Shown here piece by piece: positions 25,946-34,454 of a stretch of DNA of 64,000 nt; positions within the stretch are counted from its first letter, which is position 1, and each line of letters opens with the position of its first letter. Made by a program: the position numbers and the translations under genes. The notes under the pieces were generated by a model. That model saw only the letters and a list, made by a program, of their open reading frames with translations. It did no database searches and was not told where the DNA came from. The stretch is from Hymenobacter cellulosivorans (lineage in GTDB: Bacteria > Bacteroidota > Bacteroidia > Cytophagales > Hymenobacteraceae). The stretch lies in NCBI RefSeq assembly GCF_022919135.1, contig NZ_CP095049.1:5336501-5400500 (forward strand). Direction: 5' to 3'.

Positions 25946-26662
25946 ATGTGGGAATGGCTCCGCTCCGTGTCCATTTTTCTGAGTAATAAGAAAATTGCCG
26001 CCATTAAACTGGAAAACGAGAACCTGCGGCTCTACGGGGCCCGGGACCTGGCCGGCTTCGACCTCACGAAACCCGTGCGGCAGCCCACGCCTACCGAAAT
26101 CCGGGGGCTGGCTACTGGCGGCATTCTGTTTTTCTACGGCGACAACCCCATCAAAATCCTGCCCCAGCTCAAGCCCGACGAGTTGGTAGAGCGCAAGGCC
26201 GCCACGGCCCAATGGTGGGGCATTTACGACACCGAGGATGCCTTAACAGCCCTGCAGAACCTACGTAAGGGAGGCCACCGACAAGACTTTCAAAATCAGC
26301 TCAAACATGAGTCGCTGCACTGGTATAACCTGTTTGCTACCAACCCGTTTCTGAAGTCGCGGACGGTGACCAACGTGGGCGCCTGGGACTATGCCCGCAT
26401 GGTAAACGTAGCCCGCTGGTGCTACGACTACGGCTACTTGAGCTGGGAGCAGGCCTGGCCGTTTATCGATGCCGGCACCCGCCTAGCCTTGCGCGACTAC
26501 GACTCCTGGGACAGTTTTGCTGCCGGCTTCGTGGCAGGCCGCCTCATGTGGGACGTGCAGAACGACAGCCACGCCGACATTGCCGAAATAGCGCGCTACC
26601 TGATAGAGTCCAACGTGAGTTTGTGGCGCGACATTCCCTGGCAACTTTACCCGGTGGAATAG
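25946..26662 (+). CDS. DUF1266 domain protein
   Basis: A 238-residue soluble protein. The second half carries the DUF1266 pattern: WWGIYDTEDALTAL, WDYARMVNVARWCYDYGYL, then DSWDSFAAGFVAGRLMWD. DUF1266 proteins occur widely in bacteria with no established activity and are often found among polymorphic-toxin or type VI neighbourhoods, which is notable next to the DUF4157 effector. The start at 25946 (MWEWLRSVSIF) follows a 195-base gap. Confidence 0.8.
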   Translation: MWEWLRSVSIFLSNKKIAAIKLENENLRLYGARDLAGFDLTKPVRQPTPTEIRGLATGGILFFYGDNPIKILPQLKPDELVERKAATAQWWGIYDTEDALTALQNLRKGGHRQDFQNQLKHESLHWYNLFATNPFLKSRTVTNVGAWDYARMVNVARWCYDYGYLSWEQAWPFIDAGTRLALRDYDSWDSFAAGFVAGRLMWDVQNDSHADIAEIARYLIESNVSLWRDIPWQLYPVE

Positions 26663-26737
26663 GCCCCCGAGCTGGGCTTCTTGTTCCGCTACCTGCCCGG
26701 CCGCCGGGCAGGCGGCACTTTTTCCGATTTTCTCCAC

Positions 26738-27445
26738 ATGAACCTTCGTACTCTGTTACTGCTGGCCATGTGGCCCGGGAGCTCGGGCCACGCCCAAACC
26801 CCGCCCGTGACCAGCGTTATCCTCTCGCCAGCCGCAGTAGCGGCTCTGTTGCCCGACGCCAGTAGGCCGGCGCTGAGCCTGATCTACCCCATTTTCAGGG
26901 TGTACAAGAACACGGATAAAACCGGGGTAAGCTACTGCGTGCTGATGGAAAGCCGGGACCGGCTCGACGAGGAAAAAGAGCCCATCAGCAGCCGCATCAA
27001 AGCTGTGACGCTGCGCCAAAACGGCAGCCAGCTAAGTAAAAGCTGGAAAGTAAACGACTATCTGGTGGCCGAGAAAAAGGAGCAGTCCATCTGGTTCTGG
27101 ACCAAGTTTGCCAGTTTCCAGGACTACGACCACGATGCGGTAATTGACCCCATTTTGGTGTATGGCACCGCGGCCCGGGGAGCCGACGACGGCCGCATCA
27201 AAATCATCATCTATTACCGGGGACAGAAAATAGTCTTGCGCCATCAGAACGGCGACTTGGACGTTCAACGCAACATTCAGGTAGACAAGGCTTTTTACGG
27301 CCTGCCGGCTCCCTTGCAGGCGGCCGTGCGGCAGAAGCTGGCCCTGATTGAAAAGAACAACCTGACCCTGCTGCCCAACGGCTGGCAGCAGGCCATGGCC
27401 AAGAAGGCCACCTTCATCAACGATTCGTTTTACAGCAGCAAGTAG
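26738..27445 (+). CDS. Hypothetical secreted protein
   Basis: A 235-residue protein from the ATG at 26738 (MNLRTLLLLAMWPGSSGHAQ, signal peptide); an upstream start at 26681 adds a non-hydrophobic leader. The centre has WKVNDYLVAEKKE and FQDYDHDAVIDPILVYGT, with a D-x-D-x-D-type calcium-like cluster. A weak similarity to the M949_RS01915 surface-protein family of Flavobacteria is possible but unproven. It lies 75 bases after the DUF1266 gene on the same strand. Confidence 0.65.
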   Translation: MNLRTLLLLAMWPGSSGHAQTPPVTSVILSPAAVAALLPDASRPALSLIYPIFRVYKNTDKTGVSYCVLMESRDRLDEEKEPISSRIKAVTLRQNGSQLSKSWKVNDYLVAEKKEQSIWFWTKFASFQDYDHDAVIDPILVYGTAARGADDGRIKIIIYYRGQKIVLRHQNGDLDVQRNIQVDKAFYGLPAPLQAAVRQKLALIEKNNLTLLPNGWQQAMAKKATFINDSFYSSK

Positions 27446-27580
27446 CCGATGGCGCGCCGGGCAACTCCAGACTGCTGATTTTCAACCCGTGCCACATTGG
27501 GGAAGCTTTCCGGCGGGAGCTTCGTATGCAGTTGTGGTTGTATTACGTGAATCTTTGCCGCCGACCTTTTCGCTTTTCCT

Positions 27581-28720
27581 ATGCCTGCTACGCCCCTGCT
27601 CCCCGACTCCCTGCTGCTTAACGGCCGCGAATTCCGCTACTCCGACATCAAGCAATATCCCGCCAACAGCCCCGTGGACCTGAACGGCTATGAGGCCAAG
27701 GTGCTGGATTTCTGCCGGCAGTGGCTTAATGGGGCCTTGGAATTTGGGCTGCGCACTTCGGGCTCTACCGGTAAGCCGCAGTCGGTGACGATGCGGCGGC
27801 GGCAGCTGGTGGCTTCGGCCCGCCGCACCGGCGACTACTTCGACCTGGGTCCCGGCGACCGGATGCTGGTGTGTTTGAACTGCGAGTTTGTGGGCGGCAT
27901 GATGATGCTGGTGCGCGGCCTGGAGCTGAACCTGCATATGACCATCGTGGAGCCCCAGGCCGACCCGCTGGCGTTGGTGCCACCCACGGCCGAGTTCGAC
28001 TTTGCCTCCTTCGTGCCGCTGCAGATGCGCGAGGTGCTCACGTCGGCCAATTTGCCCCGTTTGAACCGGATGAAGGCCATTCTGGTGGGTGGGGCCACAG
28101 TGGAAAGCAGCCTGGAAAAGGCGCTGCAAACCCTCAAAGTGCCAGTGTACCTGACCTATGGCATGACCGAAACGGCCTCCCACATTGCCCTGCGCCGCCT
28201 CAACGGCCCCGATGCCACAGCTACTTACCGCGCCCTGCCCGGCATCCACATCGACCAGGACCCGCGCGGCTGCCTCACCGTGCGCGCCGACGTGACCGAC
28301 GACCGGCTGATTACGACCAATGACCGGGTAAACCTGCTCGACGAGCACACCTTCGAGTGGCTGGGTCGCGCTGACTTCGTCATCAACTCGGGTGGGGTAA
28401 AAGTGCAGGCCGAGAAGGTGGAAAAAGTGCTGGAAGTAGCTCTGGTGGAGCTGAACCTGCCCAACCGCCGCACCTTCGTGGCCGGCCGCCCCGACGCCCG
28501 CCTAGGTGAGCAGGTAACAGCCTTTCTGGAAGGTGCGCCCCTTTCTGAGACTCAGGCCCAGCAGCTTATGGCCCTGCTCACGGAGCGCCTGGAGCGCTAC
28601 GAGCGGCCTCGGGAGCTGGTCTACGTGTCGCAGTTTCGTACCACGGCCTCGGGCAAGCTCGATAGGCTGAATACGCTCCGGGCCACCGCCACCACCCACC
28701 CCGACACGCCCCACCGGTAG
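27581..28720 (+). CDS. menE: o-Succinylbenzoate-CoA ligase
   Basis: A 379-residue AMP-forming ligase, short as in other Bacteroidota MenE proteins. It activates o-succinylbenzoate with CoA. Visible motifs are the phosphate-binding loop LRTSGSTGKPQSV (about residues 60-75), LTYGMTETASH, the hinge region GRADFVINSGGVKV, and the C-terminal catalytic lysine in TASGKLDR. It sits about 6 kb from menB, separated by unrelated genes. The assignment as MenE rather than a generic acyl-CoA ligase rests on its size and the nearby men cluster. Confidence 0.88.
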   Translation: MPATPLLPDSLLLNGREFRYSDIKQYPANSPVDLNGYEAKVLDFCRQWLNGALEFGLRTSGSTGKPQSVTMRRRQLVASARRTGDYFDLGPGDRMLVCLNCEFVGGMMMLVRGLELNLHMTIVEPQADPLALVPPTAEFDFASFVPLQMREVLTSANLPRLNRMKAILVGGATVESSLEKALQTLKVPVYLTYGMTETASHIALRRLNGPDATATYRALPGIHIDQDPRGCLTVRADVTDDRLITTNDRVNLLDEHTFEWLGRADFVINSGGVKVQAEKVEKVLEVALVELNLPNRRTFVAGRPDARLGEQVTAFLEGAPLSETQAQQLMALLTERLERYERPRELVYVSQFRTTASGKLDRLNTLRATATTHPDTPHR

Positions 28721-28860
28721 GCCCAGCCCGCAGCGGCGAAAAAGGCTAACCGAGGTGGGTAGAGACCTGGCAGAAGTAAAAAACGGTTTTCCGGGGTCCT
28801 AGCTGGCTGTCGGGCACCGCAGGAAACGCAGCCAGAGGAACTATAGCGGTGCGGTTAACG

Positions 28861-28901
28861 CAAATCAACGTCTTACTTATGTGAAAAAAGACGTTGATTT
28901 G
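28861..28901. promoter_or_regulatory. Inverted repeat upstream of the DPP III-like gene
   Basis: Two 14-bp arms, CAAATCAACGTCTT (28861-28874) and its exact complement (28888-28901), are separated by 13 bases and end 26 bases before the start codon. There is no T-run after it. It could be an operator or a 5'-UTR hairpin. Confidence 0.5.
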
Positions 28902-28927
28902 TACAACTTTCCACCGCATTTTCTATA

Positions 28928-31117
28928 ATGAAGCGTACCTATATTTCGGTAGCCGCGCTGCTGCTGGCCGCCCAGTTCGGGGGCGGCTGCGCCAGCACTA
29001 CCGCCACCACGACTGCCTCTACTGCTCCCGCGGCTACGGAGGCTGCGCCTGCCACCGAAGCCAAAGCCACCCGGCAGCCCCAGGGCGGGGCTGCCCTGAC
29101 TACTACGGCACCCGAGACAATGACCGACGCGGCCGCCTTCCAGGTGGTCAGTGAGCAGTTTGCCGACCTGCGCGTGCTGCGCTACCAGGTGCCTGGTTTC
29201 GAAACGTTGTCGGCCCAGCAGAAGGAGCTGCTTTACTACCTCTACGAAGCCGCCTTGTGCGGGCGCGACATTTCTTACGACCAAAACTTCAAGCACAACC
29301 TGCGGGTGCGCCGCACGCTGGAGGCCATCTGGCCCGCCAACCAGCAGCAGATTTCGGCTACCTCCAACACTCAGCGTGTAGATGAGGCCAACAAGCTCAA
29401 CATCTACACCAAGCGGGTGTGGTTCAGCAACGGCGTGCACCACCACTATTCCACCCGCAAGTTCGTGCCCGAGTGCAGCCCGGCGTATTTTGCCCAGCTG
29501 GTGAAAAGCGTAGACCCCTCGACGTTGCCGCTGGAAAAAGGCGAATCCGTAGACCAGCATCTGGCTACCCTGACGCCCATCATCTTCGACCCGAACGTGT
29601 CGGCCAAGCGGGTAAACCAGGAAAAGGACGCCGACCTGGTGGCTACTTCGGCCAACAATTTCTACGAGGGCGTAACCCAGCAGGAAGCCGAGGCTTTCTA
29701 CGCCCGGAAGATTGACAAGAAAGACCCGCGCCCCGTTTCCTACGGCCTGAACTCCAAGCTGATGAAGGACGAGAAGGGCCAGATTGTGGAGCGTACCTGG
29801 AAAGTGGGCGGCATGTACGGCGAGGCCCTGACCCAGGTAGCCTACTGGCTGGGCAAGGCGGCCGAAATAGCCGAAAACCCCGAGCAGAAGCTGGCCCTGC
29901 AACGCCTGGTAAACTACTACACCACCGGCGACCTGAAAACCTGGGACGACTACAACATTGCCTGGGTGCGCGACACCAAGAGCCGCACCGACGTGGTGAA
30001 CGGCTTTATCGAGGTGTACGGCGACCCGCTGGGCTACCGCGCCTCCTACGAGTCGGTGGTATCGTTCAAGGATTTGGAGGCCACCAAGCGCATCAAGGCC
30101 ATCGGCGACCAGGCCCAGTGGTTTGAAGACAACTCCCCGATTCTGCCCAAGCACAAGAAAAAGAACGTGGTGGGCATCACGGCCAAGGTAATTACGACCG
30201 TAGTAGAAAGCGGCGACGCGGCCCCGGCCACGCCCATCGGCATCAACCTGCCCAACGCCACCTGGATTCGTAAGGAGCACGGCTCGAAGTCGGTAAACCT
30301 GGGCAATATCGTGGACGCCTACGGGCAGGCCGATGCCGGCGGCTCGCTCGACGAGTTTGCCTACAACGACGAGGAAAAAGCCCGGGCCCGCAAGTACGCC
30401 GGCCTGGCCGGTAAGCTTCACACCGACATGCACGAGGTAATCGGCCACGCCTCGGGCCAGATTAACCCCGGCGTGGGCACGCCCAAGGAGACCCTGAAAA
30501 GCTACGCCTCGGCCATTGAGGAAGGCCGCGCCGACCTAGTGGCCCTGTATTACCTGATGGACCCCAAGCTGGTGCAGCTGGGCGTGGTGCCGAGCCTGGA
30601 AGTGGGCAAGGCCGAGTACGACAACTACATCCGCAACGGCCTGATGGGCCAGCTCGTGCGCCTGCCCCTGGGCGAAACCGTGGAGGAAGCCCACATGCGC
30701 AACCGCCAGATGGTAGCCAAATGGGCCTACGAGAAAGGCAAGAAGGCTAACGTCATTGAAAAGGTAACCAAGGATGGCAAAACCTACTTCAAGGTCAACG
30801 ACTACCAGAAGCTGCGCGGCCTGTTTGGGCAGCTCTTGCGCGAGCTGCAGCGCCTGACCAGTGAGGGCGACTACGCGGCGGCCAAAAACCTGATTGAAAC
30901 CTACGGCGTGAAAGTAGACCCCGTGCTGCACAAGGAAGTGCTGGCCCGCTACGCCAAGCTCAATATTGCGCCCTACGCCGGCTTTATCCAGCCCAAACTG
31001 GTACCCGTGGAGCAGGGCGGCAAAATCGTGGACGTGAAGGTCGAATACCCTACCGATTTTGCCCAGCAGATGCTGGAGTACAGCCGCAAGTACAAGTTTT
31101 TACCTAATTACAACTAA
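28928..31117 (+). CDS. Dipeptidyl-peptidase III-like (M49) zinc metallopeptidase lipoprotein
   Basis: A 729-residue protein. The N-terminus is a lipoprotein signal (AAQFGGGC), so it is probably anchored in the periplasm or outer membrane. The M49 zinc site is present: HEVIGH at residues 502-507 and the second motif EEGRAD at 531-536, supplying the third ligand. The family removes dipeptides from peptide N-termini. It starts after a 28-residue Ala/Thr-rich linker. A small secreted protein gene follows 24 bases downstream, likely in the same operon. Confidence 0.92.
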   Translation: MKRTYISVAALLLAAQFGGGCASTTATTTASTAPAATEAAPATEAKATRQPQGGAALTTTAPETMTDAAAFQVVSEQFADLRVLRYQVPGFETLSAQQKELLYYLYEAALCGRDISYDQNFKHNLRVRRTLEAIWPANQQQISATSNTQRVDEANKLNIYTKRVWFSNGVHHHYSTRKFVPECSPAYFAQLVKSVDPSTLPLEKGESVDQHLATLTPIIFDPNVSAKRVNQEKDADLVATSANNFYEGVTQQEAEAFYARKIDKKDPRPVSYGLNSKLMKDEKGQIVERTWKVGGMYGEALTQVAYWLGKAAEIAENPEQKLALQRLVNYYTTGDLKTWDDYNIAWVRDTKSRTDVVNGFIEVYGDPLGYRASYESVVSFKDLEATKRIKAIGDQAQWFEDNSPILPKHKKKNVVGITAKVITTVVESGDAAPATPIGINLPNATWIRKEHGSKSVNLGNIVDAYGQADAGGSLDEFAYNDEEKARARKYAGLAGKLHTDMHEVIGHASGQINPGVGTPKETLKSYASAIEEGRADLVALYYLMDPKLVQLGVVPSLEVGKAEYDNYIRNGLMGQLVRLPLGETVEEAHMRNRQMVAKWAYEKGKKANVIEKVTKDGKTYFKVNDYQKLRGLFGQLLRELQRLTSEGDYAAAKNLIETYGVKVDPVLHKEVLARYAKLNIAPYAGFIQPKLVPVEQGGKIVDVKVEYPTDFAQQMLEYSRKYKFLPNYN

Positions 31118-31141
31118 GGCTTCGGGCCGAACCCTGACTCC

Positions 31142-31528
31142 ATGAAAAAACTGCTATTTCCAGCCCTGCTGCTGGCCGGTGCCCTGGCCGCACCAGCCGC
31201 TCACGCCCAGACCACCAACATCAACGCGGCCCGCTACGAGTACTGCGAGCTGCTCAAAACTGAGTTCCTGAACGAGCCCACCAAGACTAAAGGCGGCGAC
31301 ATTTTCGTGGACTTCGGCTTTGGCTACGAAAAGCTCGGCGACAGTGACATGGCCAAGCGCGAAGTAGGCGACATTGAAGTGTTTTCGACCCCGCTGAGCA
31401 CGCTCAACTACATGGGCAAGCGAGGCTGGGAAGTGGTGCAGGTATACTCCTTGCCCAACGGCCAGAAAAACCAGCAGGCCACCCACATTCTGCTCCGCCG
31501 CCTGACTACCTCCTCGGGCCCGAAGTAG
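31142..31528 (+). CDS. Small hypothetical secreted protein
   Basis: A 128-residue protein with a clear signal peptide (MKKLLFPALLLAGALAAPAAHA). The mature part is a compact alpha/beta domain (YEYCELLKTEFLNE, FVDFGFGYEKLG, MGKRGWEVVQVYSLPNGQ) with one cysteine. The phrase GWEVVQ is common in small DUF4177-like proteins, a weak hint. It is the second gene after the DPP III-like peptidase. A terminator follows. Confidence 0.75.
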   Translation: MKKLLFPALLLAGALAAPAAHAQTTNINAARYEYCELLKTEFLNEPTKTKGGDIFVDFGFGYEKLGDSDMAKREVGDIEVFSTPLSTLNYMGKRGWEVVQVYSLPNGQKNQQATHILLRRLTTSSGPK

Positions 31529-31551
31529 ATTTCGGTTTCCTATGATTCACT

Positions 31552-31589
31552 AAAAAAGCCGACCTTCCGTACGGGAGGCCGGCTTTTTT
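31552..31589. terminator. Bidirectional terminator between convergent genes
   Basis: AAAAAAGCCGACCTT pairs with GAGGCCGGCTTTTTT across an eight-base loop, with two G-U pairs. It lies between the small secreted protein gene and the convergent gene at 31655. Confidence 0.75.
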
Positions 31590-31654
31590 ATGCCTATCAG
31601 CAAGCGGGAAGCCCTTGGAACGACAGCTCTCCATTTCACTAGTTCACCAACTCA

Positions 31655-32335
31655 CTACTGGTAGCGGAAGTGCTGCTGGGAAAAGAGCTTGCGCCTGAAG
31701 CGGGCCGTTTTGTATAAATCCCCCAGAAACAGCTTGACCCGGCCATAGAAGATGGGTCCATCGAGGGTTTCGTCGAGGTTGCGCTCCACGAACAGGGTTT
31801 CGCGCCAGCCCGCACCCACCCCGATGCCGAACCAGGGAAACACCCGGAAGTGGCTCGATACGGAAGGCTCCATCAGCCACACCGTGGATTTGGCATCCTT
31901 GCTCTGGGCCCCGCCAGGCTCCGTAAAATTGGTAAAAAAGCGGCCTACACCCAGTTGGAGCGGAGCGCTCAGCTCCCAGCGGTTAGAGCGAATAAACAGG
32001 TACTCGGCGTAGGCGGCCACGTAACGAAACCGCAGCTCGGAGCGGGTGCCACTGGGGTAGTGGGCCGGTACTTCCTCCTGGGACGGAATGCCGTTACTGA
32101 GCAAGTAGCCCCCGGCTCCGGCCCGCAGCCGGCCCCGCCACTCCACGGCCAGCTTGAGCCCGTTGATGCCCACTAGCTTACCGTCGATAATGGAATAGCG
32201 GTTATCGAACTGGAACACAATGCGGCGGTGCGCCTGCTTCTTTATCGAGGAGGTGGAATCGGCGTCCTGGGCTGCCAGAGGCAGGGCCCCGGCTAGGGCT
32301 CCCAGGAGCAGCCAACTCTTCAGCGCGTGTTTCAC
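31655..32335 (-). CDS. Hypothetical outer-membrane or exported protein
   Basis: A 226-residue protein. The GTG at 32335 (VKHALKSWLLLGALAGALPLAAQ) gives a good signal peptide; upstream starts add a long Cys/Pro-containing leader and are rejected. The mature sequence alternates aromatic beta strands (YRYVAAYAEYLFIRSNRWELSA style, SHFRVFPWFGIGVGAGW), as in small outer-membrane barrels, and ends in a basic tail. Function unknown. Confidence 0.7.
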   Translation of the reverse strand: MKHALKSWLLLGALAGALPLAAQDADSTSSIKKQAHRRIVFQFDNRYSIIDGKLVGINGLKLAVEWRGRLRAGAGGYLLSNGIPSQEEVPAHYPSGTRSELRFRYVAAYAEYLFIRSNRWELSAPLQLGVGRFFTNFTEPGGAQSKDAKSTVWLMEPSVSSHFRVFPWFGIGVGAGWRETLFVERNLDETLDGPIFYGRVKLFLGDLYKTARFRRKLFSQQHFRYQ

Positions 32336-32511
32336 GGGCGCAAAGTACGAAAGGCAAGCGGGGGAATTGTGCACAACAAGGCAATTTGGGGCGAGTTGCT
32401 CACCCGCGCCCTGGCGCCGGTTCACCCCCGCAACGGGCTGCTTCACCCATTTTTTGGCTGGATAACCGCCACCCTTTCCAGAAGTTTGACCATCCTCTTC
32501 CCGCTACTGCC

Positions 32512-32967
32512 ATGACCGTATCTCCCGAATCCCTGTTCCTGCTGGCCAGCAACCTGGTGCTGCCGGGCTGGCTGCTACTGATTGTTGCCCCGCGCTGGCG
32601 CGTGACGCGCTGGGTGGTGGGCAGCGGGGCGCTGCCGCTGGTGTTGGCTGTCATCTATGCCGCCTGCATCGGCTGGCACTACTTCAGCGGGGCAGCCCAG
32701 CAGGGCGGCTTTAGCTCCTTACCCGAAGTAGCCGCGCTGTTTCAGGACCCGTGGGCCCTGCTGGCCGGCTGGGTACACTACCTCTGCTTCGATTTGGTCG
32801 TGGGTGCCTGGGTCAGCCGCGACGCCCAGCGCCGGGGCGTGCCCCACCTGCTGCTGGTACCCACACTGGTGCTGACGTTCCTGCTCGGTCCCGTCGGCTT
32901 TCTGCTGTATCACCTGCTGCGCCGCTTCTACCCGCGGGCAACTCCGGCGGCTCCGACCCTCGCCTGA
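32512..32967 (+). CDS. ABA4-like (DUF4281) family membrane protein
   Basis: A 151-residue integral membrane protein with four hydrophobic segments (about residues 8-27, 34-52, 78-100 and 110-132). It shows ABA4-like features: WALLAGWVHYLCFDLVVGAWV and LTFLLGPVGFLLYHLLR. In plants ABA4 is needed for neoxanthin synthesis. The bacterial role is unknown; a carotenoid link is only a hypothesis. It precedes two further membrane-associated genes on the same strand. Confidence 0.85.
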   Translation: MTVSPESLFLLASNLVLPGWLLLIVAPRWRVTRWVVGSGALPLVLAVIYAACIGWHYFSGAAQQGGFSSLPEVAALFQDPWALLAGWVHYLCFDLVVGAWVSRDAQRRGVPHLLLVPTLVLTFLLGPVGFLLYHLLRRFYPRATPAAPTLA

Positions 32968-33013
32968 CTTCTGCCGCTTTCTGCTTTTTCCGTTCCCAAT
33001 AACCCTTTTGGCT

Positions 33014-33880
33014 ATGAAAATGCTCACTCTTTCTGCCCAACTTTCTCCCGCTACTACTAGTCCCGAAAGCATGGGGCCGGTGCGGCAGTGGCTCACAGTG
33101 CTGCACCGCTCCAACCCGGTGTTGTCGGGGGCCGGGTGGCTCCACGTGCCGCTGGTGGTGTTGGCCCTGGTGCTGCTGCCCTTCGATGAGCGGGTGGTAC
33201 TGGGCCTGAATGTGTGGCTGAAGCCCCTGAAGTTTGCCCTCTCCGACATCATCTACCTCTGGACGCTGGGCTGGCTGCTGGCCGATTTGCCGGCCGGGGC
33301 GCAGCGCGCCGTGCGCCGCATTAGTTGGGGCGTGGCCATCAGCATTCTGGTCGAAATCGTTGTAATTTTCCTGCAGGCGGCCCGCGGCACGACGTCTCAC
33401 TTCAACGTGGCTTCTCCGCTGGATGGGCTGCTGTTTAGCCTGATGGGCATTTTCATCATGCTCAATACCGGCCTGCTGCTCTGGGCGTTGGTACTCACGC
33501 TACGCTACCGGCCGTTTGGGCCCACGGCCTACGTGTGGGGAATGCGCCTGGGGCTGGGGCTGTTTCTGGTGGGCAGCGCCGTGGGCGGGGCCATGATTCA
33601 CCACCTGGGCCACACAGTTGGCGGCACCGATGGTGGTCCGGGCTTGCCCGGCCTGGGCTGGAGCACCCGGCACGGCGACCTGCGGGCCGCGCACTTCCTG
33701 GGCTTACACGCCTTGCAGGCCCTACCCCTGTTCGGCTGGCTGCTGGCCCGCTACTTTCCCCAGCTGCAAAACCGCGGGCAGCTGCTCGGAATGCTGGGCT
33801 TCTCGCTGCTTTACACCGCTGCCATTGTTTGGCTGTACCTGCACGCCCTGCAGGGCCTGCCTTTCTGGAAACTCAGCTAG
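33014..33880 (+). CDS. Hypothetical polytopic membrane protein
   Basis: A 288-residue protein from the ATG at 33014, two codons after an in-frame TTG. It has about seven hydrophobic segments. A histidine/glycine motif, IHHLGHTVGGTDGGPGLPG, lies between segments near residues 195-213, and DLRAAHFLGLHALQALP follows. The histidines facing the membrane suggest metal or haem binding (inference). It lies 46 bases after the ABA4-like gene and 21 bases before the DUF2867 gene, so a three-gene operon is likely. Confidence 0.75.
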   Translation: MKMLTLSAQLSPATTSPESMGPVRQWLTVLHRSNPVLSGAGWLHVPLVVLALVLLPFDERVVLGLNVWLKPLKFALSDIIYLWTLGWLLADLPAGAQRAVRRISWGVAISILVEIVVIFLQAARGTTSHFNVASPLDGLLFSLMGIFIMLNTGLLLWALVLTLRYRPFGPTAYVWGMRLGLGLFLVGSAVGGAMIHHLGHTVGGTDGGPGLPGLGWSTRHGDLRAAHFLGLHALQALPLFGWLLARYFPQLQNRGQLLGMLGFSLLYTAAIVWLYLHALQGLPFWKLS

Positions 33881-33901
33881 TCTGAATTAGCCCCTGCTGC
33901 C

Positions 33902-34411
33902 ATGACCAAAATTGCGGTTAACCTCGTGCCTTTGCCTCACCTCAGCGCCCTGGCGGCTACGGCGGCCGACCATACCGATGCCTACCGGGTGAGCTTGCCC
34001 GCCCACGCGCCCCGGGATGCTTCGGCCATAGCCGAGCTGCTATTCGGCCAGGGACCGGCCTGGGTGCGGCGCCTGATGCAGTTGCGCGACTGGCTCGTGC
34101 GCCCTTTCGGCCTGGCCACTTTGCCCGCCCCCGCTCCTGCAGATCCGCCCATCCCGCTGACCGTTGGCGCCCATGTCGGACCTTTCCGGGTGTTTGGCGT
34201 AACTGCGCAGGAAGTCATCCTGGGCCAGGACGACGCGCACCTCGACTTCCGGGTATCGGTGTTGGTAACCGGGCCGGCGGTTGTCGTCACCACGGTGGTG
34301 TGGTTTCACAACGGGTTTGGCCGGGCCTATTTCACCCTGATCCGGCCGTTCCACCATCTGGTGGTCCCAGCTTTACTGCGCTACGCCCTGCGTTATTCGC
34401 CCCGCCCATAA
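33902..34411 (+). CDS. DUF2867 family protein
   Basis: A 169-residue protein. The DUF2867 signature is visible: LMQLRDWLVRPFGL, GQDDAHLDFRVSVLV, VVWFHNGFGRAYFTLI and PFHHLVVP. The family is sometimes fused to NAD-binding domains and its role is unknown. It is the last gene before the LytS-type kinase gene, with a 43-base gap. Confidence 0.85.
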   Translation: MTKIAVNLVPLPHLSALAATAADHTDAYRVSLPAHAPRDASAIAELLFGQGPAWVRRLMQLRDWLVRPFGLATLPAPAPADPPIPLTVGAHVGPFRVFGVTAQEVILGQDDAHLDFRVSVLVTGPAVVVTTVVWFHNGFGRAYFTLIRPFHHLVVPALLRYALRYSPRP

Positions 34412-34454
34412 CGGCTTGATTTGGTTTACCAGCCGCCGTGGCATCTTTACGCCT

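Noticed and set aside
28877..30448. Antisense open frame of over 500 codons
   Set aside because: It mirrors the DPP III-like gene, whose HEVIGH and EEGRAD motifs show the plus strand is coding.
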